DNA of 64,000 bases from Pseudomonas sp. P7548 (GTDB lineage Bacteria > Pseudomonadota > Gammaproteobacteria > Pseudomonadales > Pseudomonadaceae), in assembly GCF_013386585.1 (NCBI RefSeq), contig NZ_JACARO010000034.1, positions 93,614 through 157,613 of the forward strand, written 5' to 3'. Positions 1 to 9,425 of the stretch are shown in pieces; position 1 is the stretch's first letter; the number at the start of each line of letters is the position of its first letter. Made by a program: the position numbers and the translations under genes. A model generated the notes under the pieces. It had not been told where the DNA came from, made no database searches, and saw only the letters and a program-made list of their open reading frames with translations.

Positions 1-2
1 AT

Positions 3-830
3 TACGCCGACAAGGACCTGGCCTGGTCCGGCCTTAAAAACGAACCCGGCAGTGACGGGTTATTCACCTTGCTGGCTGAACTGGGCCATACCTCGGATGC
101 CCGGCAGGTGCGTGAGGACATGAACCGACGTGTGTGGCAGGTACTCGACGCTACGGCAGCCGATGCCGATCTGCGTGAAGAGATTTTTCAGCGCGCGGCC
201 ACGCCCCTCAATTGCGACGATGCGGCGTCCGTGAATTTCAGCAGCCTGGAAGTGCTGGTGGAAATCCATCAGGCGTCGCGTGCGATCAATGGCAAACCCC
301 TGACTGCCAAGCCGCTGTTGAAATTGGCCAAGGGCTTGTTTCGACTCGACCAGTTGGAACACATCGCCCGGCGTCATAGCCTGGAGCACCCGGGCGCCGA
401 CCCGTTGGAGGTCAGCCTGGCGTTTCGCACCGGGCTGAAGGGCGTCGTGTATCTGCCAGGGCAGCCCCAGGGCATGCTCCACAGCGATTTGGCCAAGGTT
501 TCGCGCACGGCACTCGACCAGGCGCAACTGGATCTCAAAGCCGCAGAGCTGTCACCGGCGCTGTTGAAGTACATCGTCGAATTGCCGTTCTGGCGGGAGT
601 ATTTGAAGCGCACCCATGCCAGCCGTTTCGAGGCGTTGAATGCGCCATTCAGCCAACGCATGCAAGACGTCTTCGACAACGCGCTGGAACTGCAGGATGC
701 CGAGTATCGCGCGCGCATGAACGAGGTCCATAGGGATCAGCGCCAGGCCGAAGTCAGGGAAGTCGAAACCCTGACTCAGGATGCGTTGCGCCTGGACGAC
801 TTCAGCCTGTGCGCGCCGTCGGCCAGTTGA
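3..830 (+). CDS. NEL-type E3 ubiquitin ligase, C-terminal part (5' end outside window)
   Basis: The reading frame is open from the first bases, so this is the last ~275 residues of a larger protein. It carries the features of the NEL (novel E3 ligase) domain of IpaH/SspH-type effectors: a Cys-Asp-Asp triplet (C codon at 213-215) fits the catalytic CxD motif, followed by the NEL-like 'VNFSSLEVLVEI' helix. NEL enzymes form a ubiquitin thioester on that Cys and transfer ubiquitin to host proteins. Pseudomonads of the fluorescens group carry very large NEL proteins of unknown target. The substrate-recognition part (usually leucine-rich repeats) lies upstream and cannot be seen. The stop is immediately next to the stop of the convergent mnmC, with no gap. 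No type III export signal can be judged from this fragment. Confidence 0.72.
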   Translation, partial: YADKDLAWSGLKNEPGSDGLFTLLAELGHTSDARQVREDMNRRVWQVLDATAADADLREEIFQRAATPLNCDDAASVNFSSLEVLVEIHQASRAINGKPLTAKPLLKLAKGLFRLDQLEHIARRHSLEHPGADPLEVSLAFRTGLKGVVYLPGQPQGMLHSDLAKVSRTALDQAQLDLKAAELSPALLKYIVELPFWREYLKRTHASRFEALNAPFSQRMQDVFDNALELQDAEYRARMNEVHRDQRQAEVREVETLTQDALRLDDFSLCAPSAS

Positions 831-2819
831 TCAACGCGCTGGCGCCTTGCCACGGATCAACGTGCGCAAGGCAAACCGGTTCGGATGGCACGCCTCGGCG
901 ACACTGGCCGGCACGGGCAGCGGTTCGTCATTGAGCCAGGCTGCCAGCAGTTCGCCGCACAACGGTGCGGTGATCAGCCCGCGCGAGCCATGGCCAGTGT
1001 TGATGTACAGGCCAGGCAGCCAGGGGCAGGGAGTGTCCGGCACTTGCCGGGCATCCTTGCCCAGTACGGCATAGGCCTGGTTGAACGCAGTGAAATCGGC
1101 CAGTGGCCCGACGATGGGCAGGTAGTCGGGGCTGGTGCAACGAAACGCGGCGCGGCCTTCCATGTGTTCGGGCGCCAGGGTTTCGGCGCCCAGGCGATGC
1201 AGCAAGTCTTCGGAGATCTCCCGCAGCATCGTCAGGTTGCCCGCGTGCTCGGCGGCTGTGGGTGTCAGGTCGTCGTTCTTGAAGTCGAAACTGGCGCCGA
1301 GGGTATGCTCTCCCAGGCGTGCTGGCGCGACGTACCCTTCGGCGCACACCACCGTAGTCAACGCTTCGCTCGCCGGGGTTTGCGCCAGCCGCGTGATCTG
1401 CCCGCGAATGCGTTTGAGGGGTAGCTCGCGGCTGGCGGGGAACTGTCTGATCTCGGCGGCGCCGGCCAGTACCACCACGCTGGCGCTGGCCAGCAGCGTG
1501 TCGCCGTCATGGGCCTGCCACTGCTGGTCGACGCGCTGCAACTCGACGGCATGGTGATGGGTGAGGACATTGATCAACGGGTGCGTCGCCTGCCATTGGC
1601 ACAGCGCCGGCGGGTGGACCCAGCCACCTTCGGGGAAAAACAGCCCACCGTGGGCCAGCTCGATGCCGGCTTGTCGCTGAGCCTGGTCGCGGTCCAACAG
1701 GTGCAGCAGCTCAGGCGCAAAGGCCTCGGCCAGTTGCGCCTGACGCTCGGCTTCCTTGGCGTCGAACGCCAGTTGCAACACGCCGCAGCCCTCCCAGTCG
1801 AGACCCCGGTGCAGGTGTTCCAGCAGACGCCGGGTGTGGCCGAAACCACTCAGGATCAATTGCGACAACGCCGTGCCGTGGGCCGACAGCTTGAGGTACA
1901 GCACACCCTGGGGGTTGCCTGAGGCTTCCTGGGCCAGGGCGGCATGCCGCTCCAGCAGACTGACGCGCCAGCCACGGGCGGCAAGGCTGGCCGCGGTGGC
2001 GCAACCGGCCAGGCCGCCGCCGATGACCATGGCATGGCGTTCGCCATCGAGTGCCGGCGGGCGTGAGAACCAGGGTTTGGCGGGCGGCGGCGCAGGTGCT
2101 TGCGAGGGCCAGCCGAGGAACTCACCGCGCAGGATCTCCCACTTGTGGCCGATGCCTGGCGTGCGCTTCATCTTGAAACCGGCCGCATTGATCAAGCGGC
2201 GAACCCAGCCGGTGCTGGTGAAGGTGCTGATGGTCGAGCCGGGGGCTGCCAGGCGTGCCAGTTGGGCGAACAGCTCGGCGGTCCACATCTCAGGGTTTTT
2301 TGCCGGGGCGAAGCCGTCGAGAAACCATGCATCGATTTGCGCGTCCAACTGCGGCAATTGCTCCAGCACGTCGCCGATCAACAGGGTCAGCGTTACGCGG
2401 CCGTTGTCCAGCACCAGGCGTTGGAAGCCCTGGTGGATGGCGATGTACTGCGCCAGCAATTGCTCGGCAAAGGGTTGCAGCTCGGGCCAGAGGGCGAGGG
2501 CCCGTTGCAGGTCGGCGTGGCTCAGCGGGTATTTCTCCACGCTGACAAAATGCAGGTGCGCACCGGCCACCGCCTGCTGCTCGAACAATTGCCAGGCGCA
2601 CAGGAAATTCAAGCCGGTGCCGAACCCCGTTTCACCAATCACCAGCCTCCCGCCCACCGGCAAAGCCGCAAAGCGCTCCTGCAAGCGGTTTTGTTCAAGG
2701 AACACATAGCGGGTTTCTTCAAGGCCGGACTTGTCGGAGAAGTACACATCGTCGAAGACCCGTGAGTGCGGGCGGCCTTGTTCGTCCCAGTCGAGCTGGG
2801 CAGGGGTGATGGGGGTCAT
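831..2819 (-). CDS. mnmC: bifunctional tRNA mnm5s2U34 methyltransferase / FAD oxidoreductase MnmC
   Basis: This 662-residue protein has the usual MnmC length and two-domain order. Residues ~1-240 are the SAM-dependent methyltransferase (glycine-rich 'GETGFGTG' near residue 62). Residues ~260-640 are the FAD-dependent oxidoreductase, opening with a Rossmann 'GGGLAG' dinucleotide motif. The enzyme removes the carboxymethyl group of cmnm5(s2)U at the tRNA wobble position and then methylates the amine, completing mnm5s2U in the cytoplasm. The gene stands alone on the minus strand between the E3 ligase and pap. Its stop abuts the stop of the E3 ligase tail to tail, so the two transcripts converge. 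Confidence 0.95.
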   Translation of the reverse strand: MTPITPAQLDWDEQGRPHSRVFDDVYFSDKSGLEETRYVFLEQNRLQERFAALPVGGRLVIGETGFGTGLNFLCAWQLFEQQAVAGAHLHFVSVEKYPLSHADLQRALALWPELQPFAEQLLAQYIAIHQGFQRLVLDNGRVTLTLLIGDVLEQLPQLDAQIDAWFLDGFAPAKNPEMWTAELFAQLARLAAPGSTISTFTSTGWVRRLINAAGFKMKRTPGIGHKWEILRGEFLGWPSQAPAPPPAKPWFSRPPALDGERHAMVIGGGLAGCATAASLAARGWRVSLLERHAALAQEASGNPQGVLYLKLSAHGTALSQLILSGFGHTRRLLEHLHRGLDWEGCGVLQLAFDAKEAERQAQLAEAFAPELLHLLDRDQAQRQAGIELAHGGLFFPEGGWVHPPALCQWQATHPLINVLTHHHAVELQRVDQQWQAHDGDTLLASASVVVLAGAAEIRQFPASRELPLKRIRGQITRLAQTPASEALTTVVCAEGYVAPARLGEHTLGASFDFKNDDLTPTAAEHAGNLTMLREISEDLLHRLGAETLAPEHMEGRAAFRCTSPDYLPIVGPLADFTAFNQAYAVLGKDARQVPDTPCPWLPGLYINTGHGSRGLITAPLCGELLAAWLNDEPLPVPASVAEACHPNRFALRTLIRGKAPAR

Positions 2820-2960
2820 GGGCGGCTCGGTAAAGGCAAGGCGGCCATTCTAGCTGATCAATGGGCTTTGAATTGACCCACGGCAAGCGCAGGTGGAATT
2901 TCCTGCCGCGCGTTGTTGCCCAATCCGCTAGTCTTGATCCATCTTCACACGGAGCTGCCC

Positions 2961-4475
2961 ATGTTCGAATCCGCCGAAATCGGTCACGCCATCGACAAAG
3001 ACACCTACGACGCCGAAGTGCCGGCGCTGCGCGAAGCCTTGCTGGAAGTGCAGTACGAGCTGCAACAGCAGAAGCGCTTCCCGGTGATCATCCTGATCAA
3101 CGGTATCGAAGGCGCCGGCAAGGGTGAGACCGTCAAGCTGCTCAATGAATGGATGGACCCGCGCCTGATCGAGGTGCGCACCTTCGACCAGCAGACCGAC
3201 GAAGAACTGGCCCGCCCACCGGCGTGGCGCTATTGGCGGCAGCTGCCGGCCAAAGGGCGCATGGGGATTTTCTTTGGCAACTGGTACAGCCAGATGCTGC
3301 AAGGCCGGGTGCACGGGCAGATCAAGGACGCGCGCCTGGACCAGGCCATCGCCGGTGCCGAACGCCTCGAAAAGATGCTCTGCGACGAAGGCGCGCTGAT
3401 CTTCAAGTTCTGGTTCCACCTGTCCAAGAAACAGATGAAGGCGCGGCTCAAGGCCCTGGCCGACGACCCACTGCACAGCTGGCGCATCAGCCCGCTGGAC
3501 TGGCAGCAATCGGAGACCTACGACAAGTTCGTGCACTTCGGTGAGCGCATCCTGCGCCGCACCAGCCGCGACTACGCGCCCTGGCATGTCATCGAAGGGG
3601 TGGACGCCCATTACCGTGGGCTCACCGTGGGCAAGCTGCTGCTGGAAGGTCTGCAGAATGCCCTCAAGCTGCCCAAGGGCAAGGCCAGCGGCATGAACCC
3701 GGCGCCGCTGATTGCGTCGGTGGACAAAAAGAGCCTGCTCGACAGCCTGGACATGACCCTGCGCCTGGAGAAGGACGACTACGAAGAACAGCTGATCACC
3801 GAGCAGGCGCGCTTCTCTGGCCTGATGCGCGACAAGCGCATGCGCAAGCACGCCCTGGTCACGGTGTTCGAGGGTAACGATGCGGCGGGCAAGGGCGGGG
3901 CGATTCGCCGTGTGGCCGCAGCGCTGGACCCGCGCCAGTACCACATCGTGCCGATTGCCGCGCCCAGTGAAGATGAACGCGCCCAGCCTTACCTGTGGCG
4001 GTTCTGGCAAAAGATCCCGGCGCGGGGCATGTTCACCGTGTTCGACCGCTCCTGGTACGGCCGCGTGCTGGTGGAGCGCATCGAGGGTTTCTGCACCCCG
4101 GCCGACTGGATGCGCGCCTATGGCGAGATCAACGATTTCGAGGAGCAGCTGCGCGATGCGGGGGTGATCGTGGTCAAGTTCTGGCTGGCCATCGACAAGG
4201 ACACCCAGCTGGAACGTTTCCAGGCCCGCGAAGAGATCCCGTTCAAGCGTTTCAAGATCACCGAGGACGACTGGCGCAACCGCGACAAATGGGACGACTA
4301 CCGCGCGGCAGTCGGCGACATGGTCGACCGCACCAGCACCGAAGTGGCGCCCTGGACCCTGGTGGAAGCCAATGACAAGCGCTGGGCGCGGGTCAAGGTA
4401 TTGCGCACCATCAACCTGGCGCTGGAGGAGGCCTTCGCCAAATCCGACAAGCACGACAAAAAGAAAAAGAAATAA
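2961..4475 (+). CDS. pap: polyphosphate:AMP phosphotransferase (two-domain PPK2)
   Basis: The 504-residue protein contains two tandem PPK2 domains. Each has its own P-loop: 'GIEGAGKGE' near residue 50 and 'GNDAAGKGG' near residue 305, which is the hallmark of Pap (class II PPK2). The enzyme makes ADP from AMP using polyphosphate as donor and so links polyphosphate stores to adenylate charge. I chose the ATG at 2961 because a GGAG-like site lies just upstream and the protein then starts 'MFESAEIG'; a longer in-frame start at 2913 has no ribosome site. The C-terminus is a lysine-rich tail. It appears monocistronic. Confidence 0.93.
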   Translation: MFESAEIGHAIDKDTYDAEVPALREALLEVQYELQQQKRFPVIILINGIEGAGKGETVKLLNEWMDPRLIEVRTFDQQTDEELARPPAWRYWRQLPAKGRMGIFFGNWYSQMLQGRVHGQIKDARLDQAIAGAERLEKMLCDEGALIFKFWFHLSKKQMKARLKALADDPLHSWRISPLDWQQSETYDKFVHFGERILRRTSRDYAPWHVIEGVDAHYRGLTVGKLLLEGLQNALKLPKGKASGMNPAPLIASVDKKSLLDSLDMTLRLEKDDYEEQLITEQARFSGLMRDKRMRKHALVTVFEGNDAAGKGGAIRRVAAALDPRQYHIVPIAAPSEDERAQPYLWRFWQKIPARGMFTVFDRSWYGRVLVERIEGFCTPADWMRAYGEINDFEEQLRDAGVIVVKFWLAIDKDTQLERFQAREEIPFKRFKITEDDWRNRDKWDDYRAAVGDMVDRTSTEVAPWTLVEANDKRWARVKVLRTINLALEEAFAKSDKHDKKKKK

Positions 4476-4588
4476 CCCGTGGCCCGTCATCATGGGTTTG
4501 CATATCCGGGGTGAATGATCGTCGCGGTTGGCGGGAGCGGGATCTATCCTCGATCCATCTCCTGACAACCACAAGATCGAGGTAGCCC

Positions 4589-5773
4589 ATGCGTGAAGTA
4601 GTGATCGTCGACAGCGTGCGAACCGGCCTGGCCAAGTCCTTTCGCGGCAAGTTCAACCAGACGCGCCCGGATGACATGGCGGCCCATTGCGTCAACGCGT
4701 TGCTCACCCGCAACGGCATCGACCCGGCGACGGTGGAGGACTGCATCGTCGGCGCCGGCTCCAACGAAGGCGCCCAGGGCTACAACATCGGGCGCAACGT
4801 GGCGGTGCTTTCGCAATTGGGCACCGGTACGGCCGGGATGACCCTCAACCGTTTCTGCTCTTCGGGGCTGCAGGCGATTGCCATCGCGGCCAACCAGATT
4901 GCCTCGGGGTGCAGCGATATCATCGTTGCAGGCGGTGTGGAGTCCATCAGCCTGACCATGAAAAGCGTCAACACCGATCACCTGATCAACCCGTTGCTCA
5001 AGGAGCAGGTGCCGGGCATCTATTTCCCCATGGGCCAGACCGCCGAGATCGTCGCTCGTCGTTACAACGTCAGCCGCGAAGAGCAGGACCTGTACGCGCT
5101 GCAAAGCCAGCAGCGCACGGCCCAGGCGCAGGCCGACGGCTTGTTCAACGATGAAATCGTGCCCATGGCCGTCAAGTACAAGGTCGAGGACAAGAACACC
5201 GGCGCCGTGCAGGTGCTCGACGGCGTGGTTGATCGCGATGACTGCAACCGCCCTGACACCACCCTGGCCAATCTGCAAAGCCTGAAACCGGTGTTTGCCG
5301 AAGACGGCTCGGTGACGGCGGGCAACTCTTCGCAGCTCTCCGACGGTGCGTCCATGACCTTGGTGATGAGCCTGGAGAAAGCCCTGGCCCTGGGGCTCAA
5401 GCCCAAGGCGTTTTTCCGAGGTTTTACCGTGGCCGGCTGCGAGCCGGACGAGATGGGCATCGGCCCGGTGTTCTCGGTGCCCAAGCTGCTCAAGGCCAAG
5501 GGCTTGCAGGTGGCGGACATCGATCTGTGGGAACTCAACGAAGCGTTTGCGTCGCAGTGCCTGTATGCGCGTAACCGCCTGGAGATCGACAACGCCAAGT
5601 ACAACGTCAATGGCGGCTCGATCTCCATCGGACACCCGTTCGGCATGACCGGCTCGCGGCAGGTGGGGCACCTGGTGCGTGAGTTGCAGCGACGTAACCT
5701 GCGCTACGGCATCGTCACCATGTGCGTCGGCGGCGGCATGGGCGCGACTGGCTTGTTCGAAGCCGTTCGCTAA
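4589..5773 (+). CDS. acetyl-CoA C-acyltransferase (thiolase)
   Basis: This 394-residue thiolase has a complete catalytic set: the acyl-accepting Cys90 in 'RFCSSG', His349 in 'GHPFGMTG' and the proton-shuttling Cys379 in 'CVGGGMGA'. It catalyses reversible thiolytic cleavage or condensation of 3-oxoacyl-CoA with CoA. The N-terminus 'MREVVIVD' follows a GAGG site. No beta-oxidation partner is adjacent, so it may be a stand-alone fadA-like gene. The acyl-CoA operon at 21-25 kb lacks its own thiolase, and this enzyme could serve it in trans; that link is inference. Confidence 0.9.
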   Translation: MREVVIVDSVRTGLAKSFRGKFNQTRPDDMAAHCVNALLTRNGIDPATVEDCIVGAGSNEGAQGYNIGRNVAVLSQLGTGTAGMTLNRFCSSGLQAIAIAANQIASGCSDIIVAGGVESISLTMKSVNTDHLINPLLKEQVPGIYFPMGQTAEIVARRYNVSREEQDLYALQSQQRTAQAQADGLFNDEIVPMAVKYKVEDKNTGAVQVLDGVVDRDDCNRPDTTLANLQSLKPVFAEDGSVTAGNSSQLSDGASMTLVMSLEKALALGLKPKAFFRGFTVAGCEPDEMGIGPVFSVPKLLKAKGLQVADIDLWELNEAFASQCLYARNRLEIDNAKYNVNGGSISIGHPFGMTGSRQVGHLVRELQRRNLRYGIVTMCVGGGMGATGLFEAVR

Positions 5774-5795
5774 ATCCCACTGGAGAAACGGGATC

Positions 5796-5893
5796 AAAAT
5801 GTGGGAGCGGGCTTGCTCGCGAATGCAGGGTGTCAGTCGCTAGATGTATAGGCTGATACACCGCATTCGCGAGCAAGCCCGCTCCCACATTTT
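5796..5893. repeat. REP-type inverted repeat (two 31-bp arms)
   Basis: The arms at 5796-5826 and 5863-5893 are exact inverted copies containing the core 'GTGGGAGCGGGCTTGCTCGC'. They are separated by 36 bp. This 'gtgggagcgggcttgctcgcgaatgc' type of palindrome is the common pseudomonad REP family, scattered in intergenic DNA and mobilised by RAYT transposases. It lies between the thiolase stop and the EamA start, where the paired arms could fold into a very long hairpin and end thiolase transcription. Confidence 0.85.
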
Positions 5894-5968
5894 AATGTGT
5901 GGCGTATCCCGAGTCTGGCTATTACCCCTAGAATGCCCCTTCCACTTCCTCTGGTATCTGGGGCATTC

Positions 5969-6925
5969 ATGCACATCTCTTCCGGCCGCTGGGTCTACGG
6001 CTTTTGCTTGACCCTGTTGACCGCGCTGCTCTGGGGCATCCTCCCGGTGAAACTCAAACAGGTGTTGCAGGTGATGGACCCGATCACCGTGACCTGGTTT
6101 CGCCTGATCGTCGCCGGCAGTTGCCTGTTCATCTACCTGGCGCTCACCAAGCGCCTGCCCAGCCGCAAGGTGCTCGGGCCCAGAGGCGGTTGGCTGGTGG
6201 GCATGGCGGTGTGCGGCCTGGTGGGCAACTACGTGCTGTACCTGGTGGGCCTGAAAATGCTCAGCCCTGGCACGGCGCAGTTGGTGGTGCAGATGGGGCC
6301 GATCTTCCTGATGATCGCCAGTGTCTTTGTGTTCAAGGAGCGTTTCAGCCTGGGGCAAGTGGCCGGGCTGGTGGTGCTGGTCGTGGGGTTCGGCCTGTTC
6401 TTCAACCAGCGCCTGGAGGAAATGCTGACCTCATTGGGCACCTACACCGCCGGCGTGTTGACCATCCTGCTCGCCACCACCATCTGGGTGTTCTACGCCC
6501 TGGGCCAGAAGCAATTGCTGACGGTGTGGAATTCGCTGCAGGTGATGATGGTGATCTACCTGTCTTGTGCCGTGCTGCTCACGCCCTGGGCCCATCCTCT
6601 GGAAGCCCTGGACCTGAGCCCGCTGCAAGGCTGGCTGTTGCTGGCGTGCTGCATGAATACCCTGGTGGCGTATGGCGCGTTCGCCGAGGCTTTGGCCCAT
6701 TGGGAAGCCTCGCGGGTGAGCGCCACCCTGGCCCTCACGCCGTTGGTGACGTTTGTCGCCGTGGCGCTGGCCGCCTGGCTGTGGCCGGACTTTGTGCAGG
6801 CCGAAGAGATCAACGCCCTGGGCTATGCCGGGGCGCTGGTGGTGATGCTGGGGTCAGCGACCGTGGCGCTGGCGCCGTCGCTGATTGCCGGGCTCAAGGC
6901 CCGGCGCATGCGCTTGGCGTCTTAG
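5969..6925 (+). CDS. EamA/DMT-family inner-membrane transporter
   Basis: This 318-residue hydrophobic protein has about ten predicted membrane helices in two five-helix halves, as in the EamA (drug/metabolite transporter, RhaT-like) family. Substrates are usually amino acids, metabolites or drugs and cannot be read from the sequence. I preferred the ATG at 5969 ('MHISSGRW'), which puts the first helix right after a short positive N-terminus; starts at 5897 and 5933 are possible and the upstream ribosome site is weak. The last 4 bases overlap the end of the convergent fumC. Confidence 0.85.
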   Translation: MHISSGRWVYGFCLTLLTALLWGILPVKLKQVLQVMDPITVTWFRLIVAGSCLFIYLALTKRLPSRKVLGPRGGWLVGMAVCGLVGNYVLYLVGLKMLSPGTAQLVVQMGPIFLMIASVFVFKERFSLGQVAGLVVLVVGFGLFFNQRLEEMLTSLGTYTAGVLTILLATTIWVFYALGQKQLLTVWNSLQVMMVIYLSCAVLLTPWAHPLEALDLSPLQGWLLLACCMNTLVAYGAFAEALAHWEASRVSATLALTPLVTFVAVALAAWLWPDFVQAEEINALGYAGALVVMLGSATVALAPSLIAGLKARRMRLAS

Positions 6926-8304
6926 TTGCCCAGCATGTTTTCCGGGCGTACCCACTGGTCGAACTCTTCATCCGTGAGGTAGCCCAGCTCCAGCGCGGCT
7001 TCGCGCAGCGTCAGCCCCTCGGCGTAGGCCTTCTTGGCAATCTCTGCCGACTTGTCATAGCCGATATGCGGGTTGAGTGCAGTCACCAGCATCAGCCCAC
7101 GCTCCAGGTGTTCGGCCATCTGCGCAGCGTCGGGTTCAAGCCCGGCCACGCAATGCTCCTGGAAGTTATTGCAGCCGTCCGCCAGCAAGCGGATCGATTC
7201 CAGCAGGTTGTGGATGATCACCGGCTTGTACACGTTCAACTGCAAATGCCCCTGGCTGGCGGCCATACCGATGGTCACGTCGTTGCCCAGTACTTGGCAG
7301 GCCAGCATCGACAGCGCTTCGCACTGGGTAGGGTTGACCTTGCCCGGCATGATCGAGCTGCCCGGTTCGTTGGCCGGCAACTTCACTTCGGCCAGCCCCG
7401 CACGTGGACCGGAGCCCAGCAGGCGCAGGTCATTGGCGATTTTCATCAAGGCCACCGCCAGGGTTTTCAGCGCGCCGTGCAGGGTCACCAGGGGTTCGTG
7501 GCCGGAGAGGGCGGCGAACTTGTTCGGCGCGGTGACGAACGGCAAGCCCGACAACGCAGCCAATTCGGACGCAATGGCCTCACCAAACCCGTGAGGTGCA
7601 TTGAGCCCGGTGCCCACGGCGGTGCCGCCCTGGGCCAGCTCGCACACGGCGGGCAGGGCGCTGCGAATCGCGCGTTCGGCGTAATCGAGTTGGGCAATAA
7701 AGGCTGAGAGTTCCTGGCCGAAGGTGATGGGCGTGGCGTCCATCATGTGGGTGCGGCCGGTTTTTACCAGGGTCATATGGCGCGCAGCCAGCTCGGCCAG
7801 GCCACCGGAAAGCGTGGCGATGGCCGGCAGCAGGCGCTGATGCACGGCCTGCACGGCGGCGATACTCATGGCCGTGGGGAAGCAGTCGTTGGAACTCTGT
7901 GAGCGGTTCACATGGTCATTGGGGTGCACCGGGCTCTTGCCGCCACGGGTCTTGCCCGACAGCTCGTTGGCGCGGCCGGCGATCACTTCGTTGGCGTTCA
8001 TGTTGCTCTGGGTGCCGCTGCCGGTCTGCCAGACCACCAGCGGGAACTGGTCGTCATGCTGGCCTGCGAGCACCTCATCGGCGGCCTGTTCGATCAGGCG
8101 GGCGATGTCGGCGGGCAGGTCGCCGTTGCGGTCGTTGACCCGTGCGGCGGCCTTCTTGATCAGGGCCAGGGCGTGCAGTACCGCCAAGGGCATGCGCTGT
8201 TCGCCGATGGCAAAATTCACCAGCGAACGTTGGGTCTGGGCGCCCCAGTAAGCGTCATCCGGGACATGGACTTCTCCCAGGCTGTCGGTTTCGATACGGC
8301 TCAT
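6922..8304 (-). CDS. fumC: class II fumarate hydratase
   Basis: This 460-residue enzyme has the fumarase/aspartase superfamily signature '[11 protein letters not shown]' near residue 316 and '[11 protein letters not shown]' with the class II fumarase His. It hydrates fumarate to L-malate in the TCA cycle, is iron-independent and therefore oxidant-tolerant. The start at 8304 is favoured because an AAGGAG site lies 8 bases upstream; a GTG at 8313 would be too close to it. The pseudomonad genome usually has a second fumC beside sodA/fagA, so this is probably the other copy. It converges with the EamA gene. Confidence 0.93.
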   Translation of the reverse strand: MSRIETDSLGEVHVPDDAYWGAQTQRSLVNFAIGEQRMPLAVLHALALIKKAAARVNDRNGDLPADIARLIEQAADEVLAGQHDDQFPLVVWQTGSGTQSNMNANEVIAGRANELSGKTRGGKSPVHPNDHVNRSQSSNDCFPTAMSIAAVQAVHQRLLPAIATLSGGLAELAARHMTLVKTGRTHMMDATPITFGQELSAFIAQLDYAERAIRSALPAVCELAQGGTAVGTGLNAPHGFGEAIASELAALSGLPFVTAPNKFAALSGHEPLVTLHGALKTLAVALMKIANDLRLLGSGPRAGLAEVKLPANEPGSSIMPGKVNPTQCEALSMLACQVLGNDVTIGMAASQGHLQLNVYKPVIIHNLLESIRLLADGCNNFQEHCVAGLEPDAAQMAEHLERGLMLVTALNPHIGYDKSAEIAKKAYAEGLTLREAALELGYLTDEEFDQWVRPENMLGN

Positions 8305-8485
8305 CGGGCACACTCCTTCAGGTCTGTTTGCGCAGTTTAGGCCGTGATCGACCGGGCGGGTTCCCTAAAAGACTTTTCATCGGGCAATCCAGGCTCTACC
8401 AGGCTCGGGGTTGAGCCATAAGGTTTTTTAGGCGCAGAATGGGCGCCCTTGGGGTCTTACCTCGCCTGCTAGAAAAGGAAACTCG

Positions 8486-9004
8486 ATGACTCGTCTTCGT
8501 GCCATCTGTACCGCGGTTGCTCTGGTTTGCGCCAGCGGCCAGGTTTTTGCCGATACCGCCAGCCACAACGCCAGTGCCGAAGCCTTCCTTACCCTGGCCC
8601 ATGCCGACAAGCTGGGTACCCCGGTGTACATGCAAGTGCAGCAAATGTTCGCCCAGCGTTTCGAACAGACCAAGGCGCCTGCCGCCAAGCAGTCCGTACT
8701 GGACAGCTACCAGGCCAAGGCCAACGCCGCCCTGGACCAGGCCATCGGCTGGCCCAAGCTGAAGCCGGACATGGTCAAGCTCTACACCAGCAACTTCAGT
8801 GAGTCCGAGCTCAAGGACCTTGTGGCGTTCTACCAGTCGCCACTGGGCAAGAAAGTTCTGGAAAAAATGCCGCAGCTGACCCAGCAATCGGCCCAGATGA
8901 CCCAGGCCAAGCTGGAAAGCGCCGTGCCGGTGGTGAACAAACTGCTGGAAGACATGACCAACGAGCTGTCGCCTAAAGCCGCCGCTCCGGCCAAGAAGAA
9001 GTAA
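8486..9004 (+). CDS. periplasmic DUF2059-domain protein
   Basis: The 172-residue product starts with a clear Sec signal peptide cleaved after '..SGQVFA' (about residue 22), then a helical domain of the DUF2059 type with the conserved 'ESELKDLVAFYQSPLGKK' segment. It ends in an Ala/Lys-rich tail. DUF2059 proteins are exported and of unknown role. A GGAAA site precedes the ATG. It is 12 bases upstream of the BolA-like gene and probably co-transcribed with it. Confidence 0.85.
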   Translation: MTRLRAICTAVALVCASGQVFADTASHNASAEAFLTLAHADKLGTPVYMQVQQMFAQRFEQTKAPAAKQSVLDSYQAKANAALDQAIGWPKLKPDMVKLYTSNFSESELKDLVAFYQSPLGKKVLEKMPQLTQQSAQMTQAKLESAVPVVNKLLEDMTNELSPKAAAPAKKK

Positions 9005-9016
9005 GCAGGAATGACC

Positions 9017-9307
9017 ATGCAACAGCGTATCGAAACGGCGCTTGCCGCCCTGGGCACCGACCATTTGAGCGTGCTGGACGAAAGCCACATGCACAGCCGT
9101 GGGTTGCAGACCCACTTCAAGGCCGTGCTGGTCAGCTCGCAGTTCGAGGGGCTCAACCGCGTCAAGCGCCACCAGAAGGTCTACGCCACCCTGGGTGACC
9201 TGATGAGCGAGTTTCATGCGCTGGCGCTGCATACCTACACGCCTGAAGAATGGGCGAAAATCGACGCAGCCCCGGCCTCGCCGACCTGCGCCGGCGGGCA
9301 TGACTGA
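9017..9307 (+). CDS. BolA-family protein
   Basis: The 96-residue protein matches the BolA/IbaG fold: an N-terminal amphipathic helix, 'DESHMHSRG' and the conserved 'GLNRVKRHQKVY' segment with the invariant His. BolA proteins pair with monothiol glutaredoxins to handle [2Fe-2S] clusters, and some act as stress-linked DNA-binding regulators. I chose the ATG at 9017 because AGGA lies 6 bases upstream; the ATG at 9011 is only a base or two from it. It probably shares the transcript of the DUF2059 gene and is followed by a strong terminator. Confidence 0.88.
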   Translation: MQQRIETALAALGTDHLSVLDESHMHSRGLQTHFKAVLVSSQFEGLNRVKRHQKVYATLGDLMSEFHALALHTYTPEEWAKIDAAPASPTCAGGHD

Positions 9308-9348
9308 CGCACGGGTGTCTCTGGCACCGGGCATTTGTTAGAATCCGC

Positions 9349-9378
9349 AACGCGCCGCTTAGCCGGCGCGTTTTTTTT
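9349..9378 (+). terminator. Rho-independent terminator after the bolA-like gene
   Basis: A 9-bp perfect stem (AACGCGCCG at 9349-9357 with CGGCGCGTT at 9364-9372) and a 6-base loop are followed by a run of eight T residues. Confidence 0.9.
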
Positions 9379-9425
9379 GCATCCGGTTCACCCCTTACGA
9401 GGGTAGCCACCTGGAGAGAACACCC

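Noticed and set aside
2928..4574. A 548-codon open frame antisense to pap
   Set aside because: It mirrors the GC-rich third-position pattern of pap, has no ribosome site and low-complexity His/Gln/Val content; pap is a clear enzyme.
6004..7707. A 567-codon frame spanning the EamA gene and antisense fumC
   Set aside because: It crosses two well-supported genes and has no protein-like character.
8404..8419. Hairpin GGCTC-GGGGTT-GAGCC before the DUF2059 gene
   Set aside because: Five base pairs only and no T run; not enough to call a terminator or regulator.
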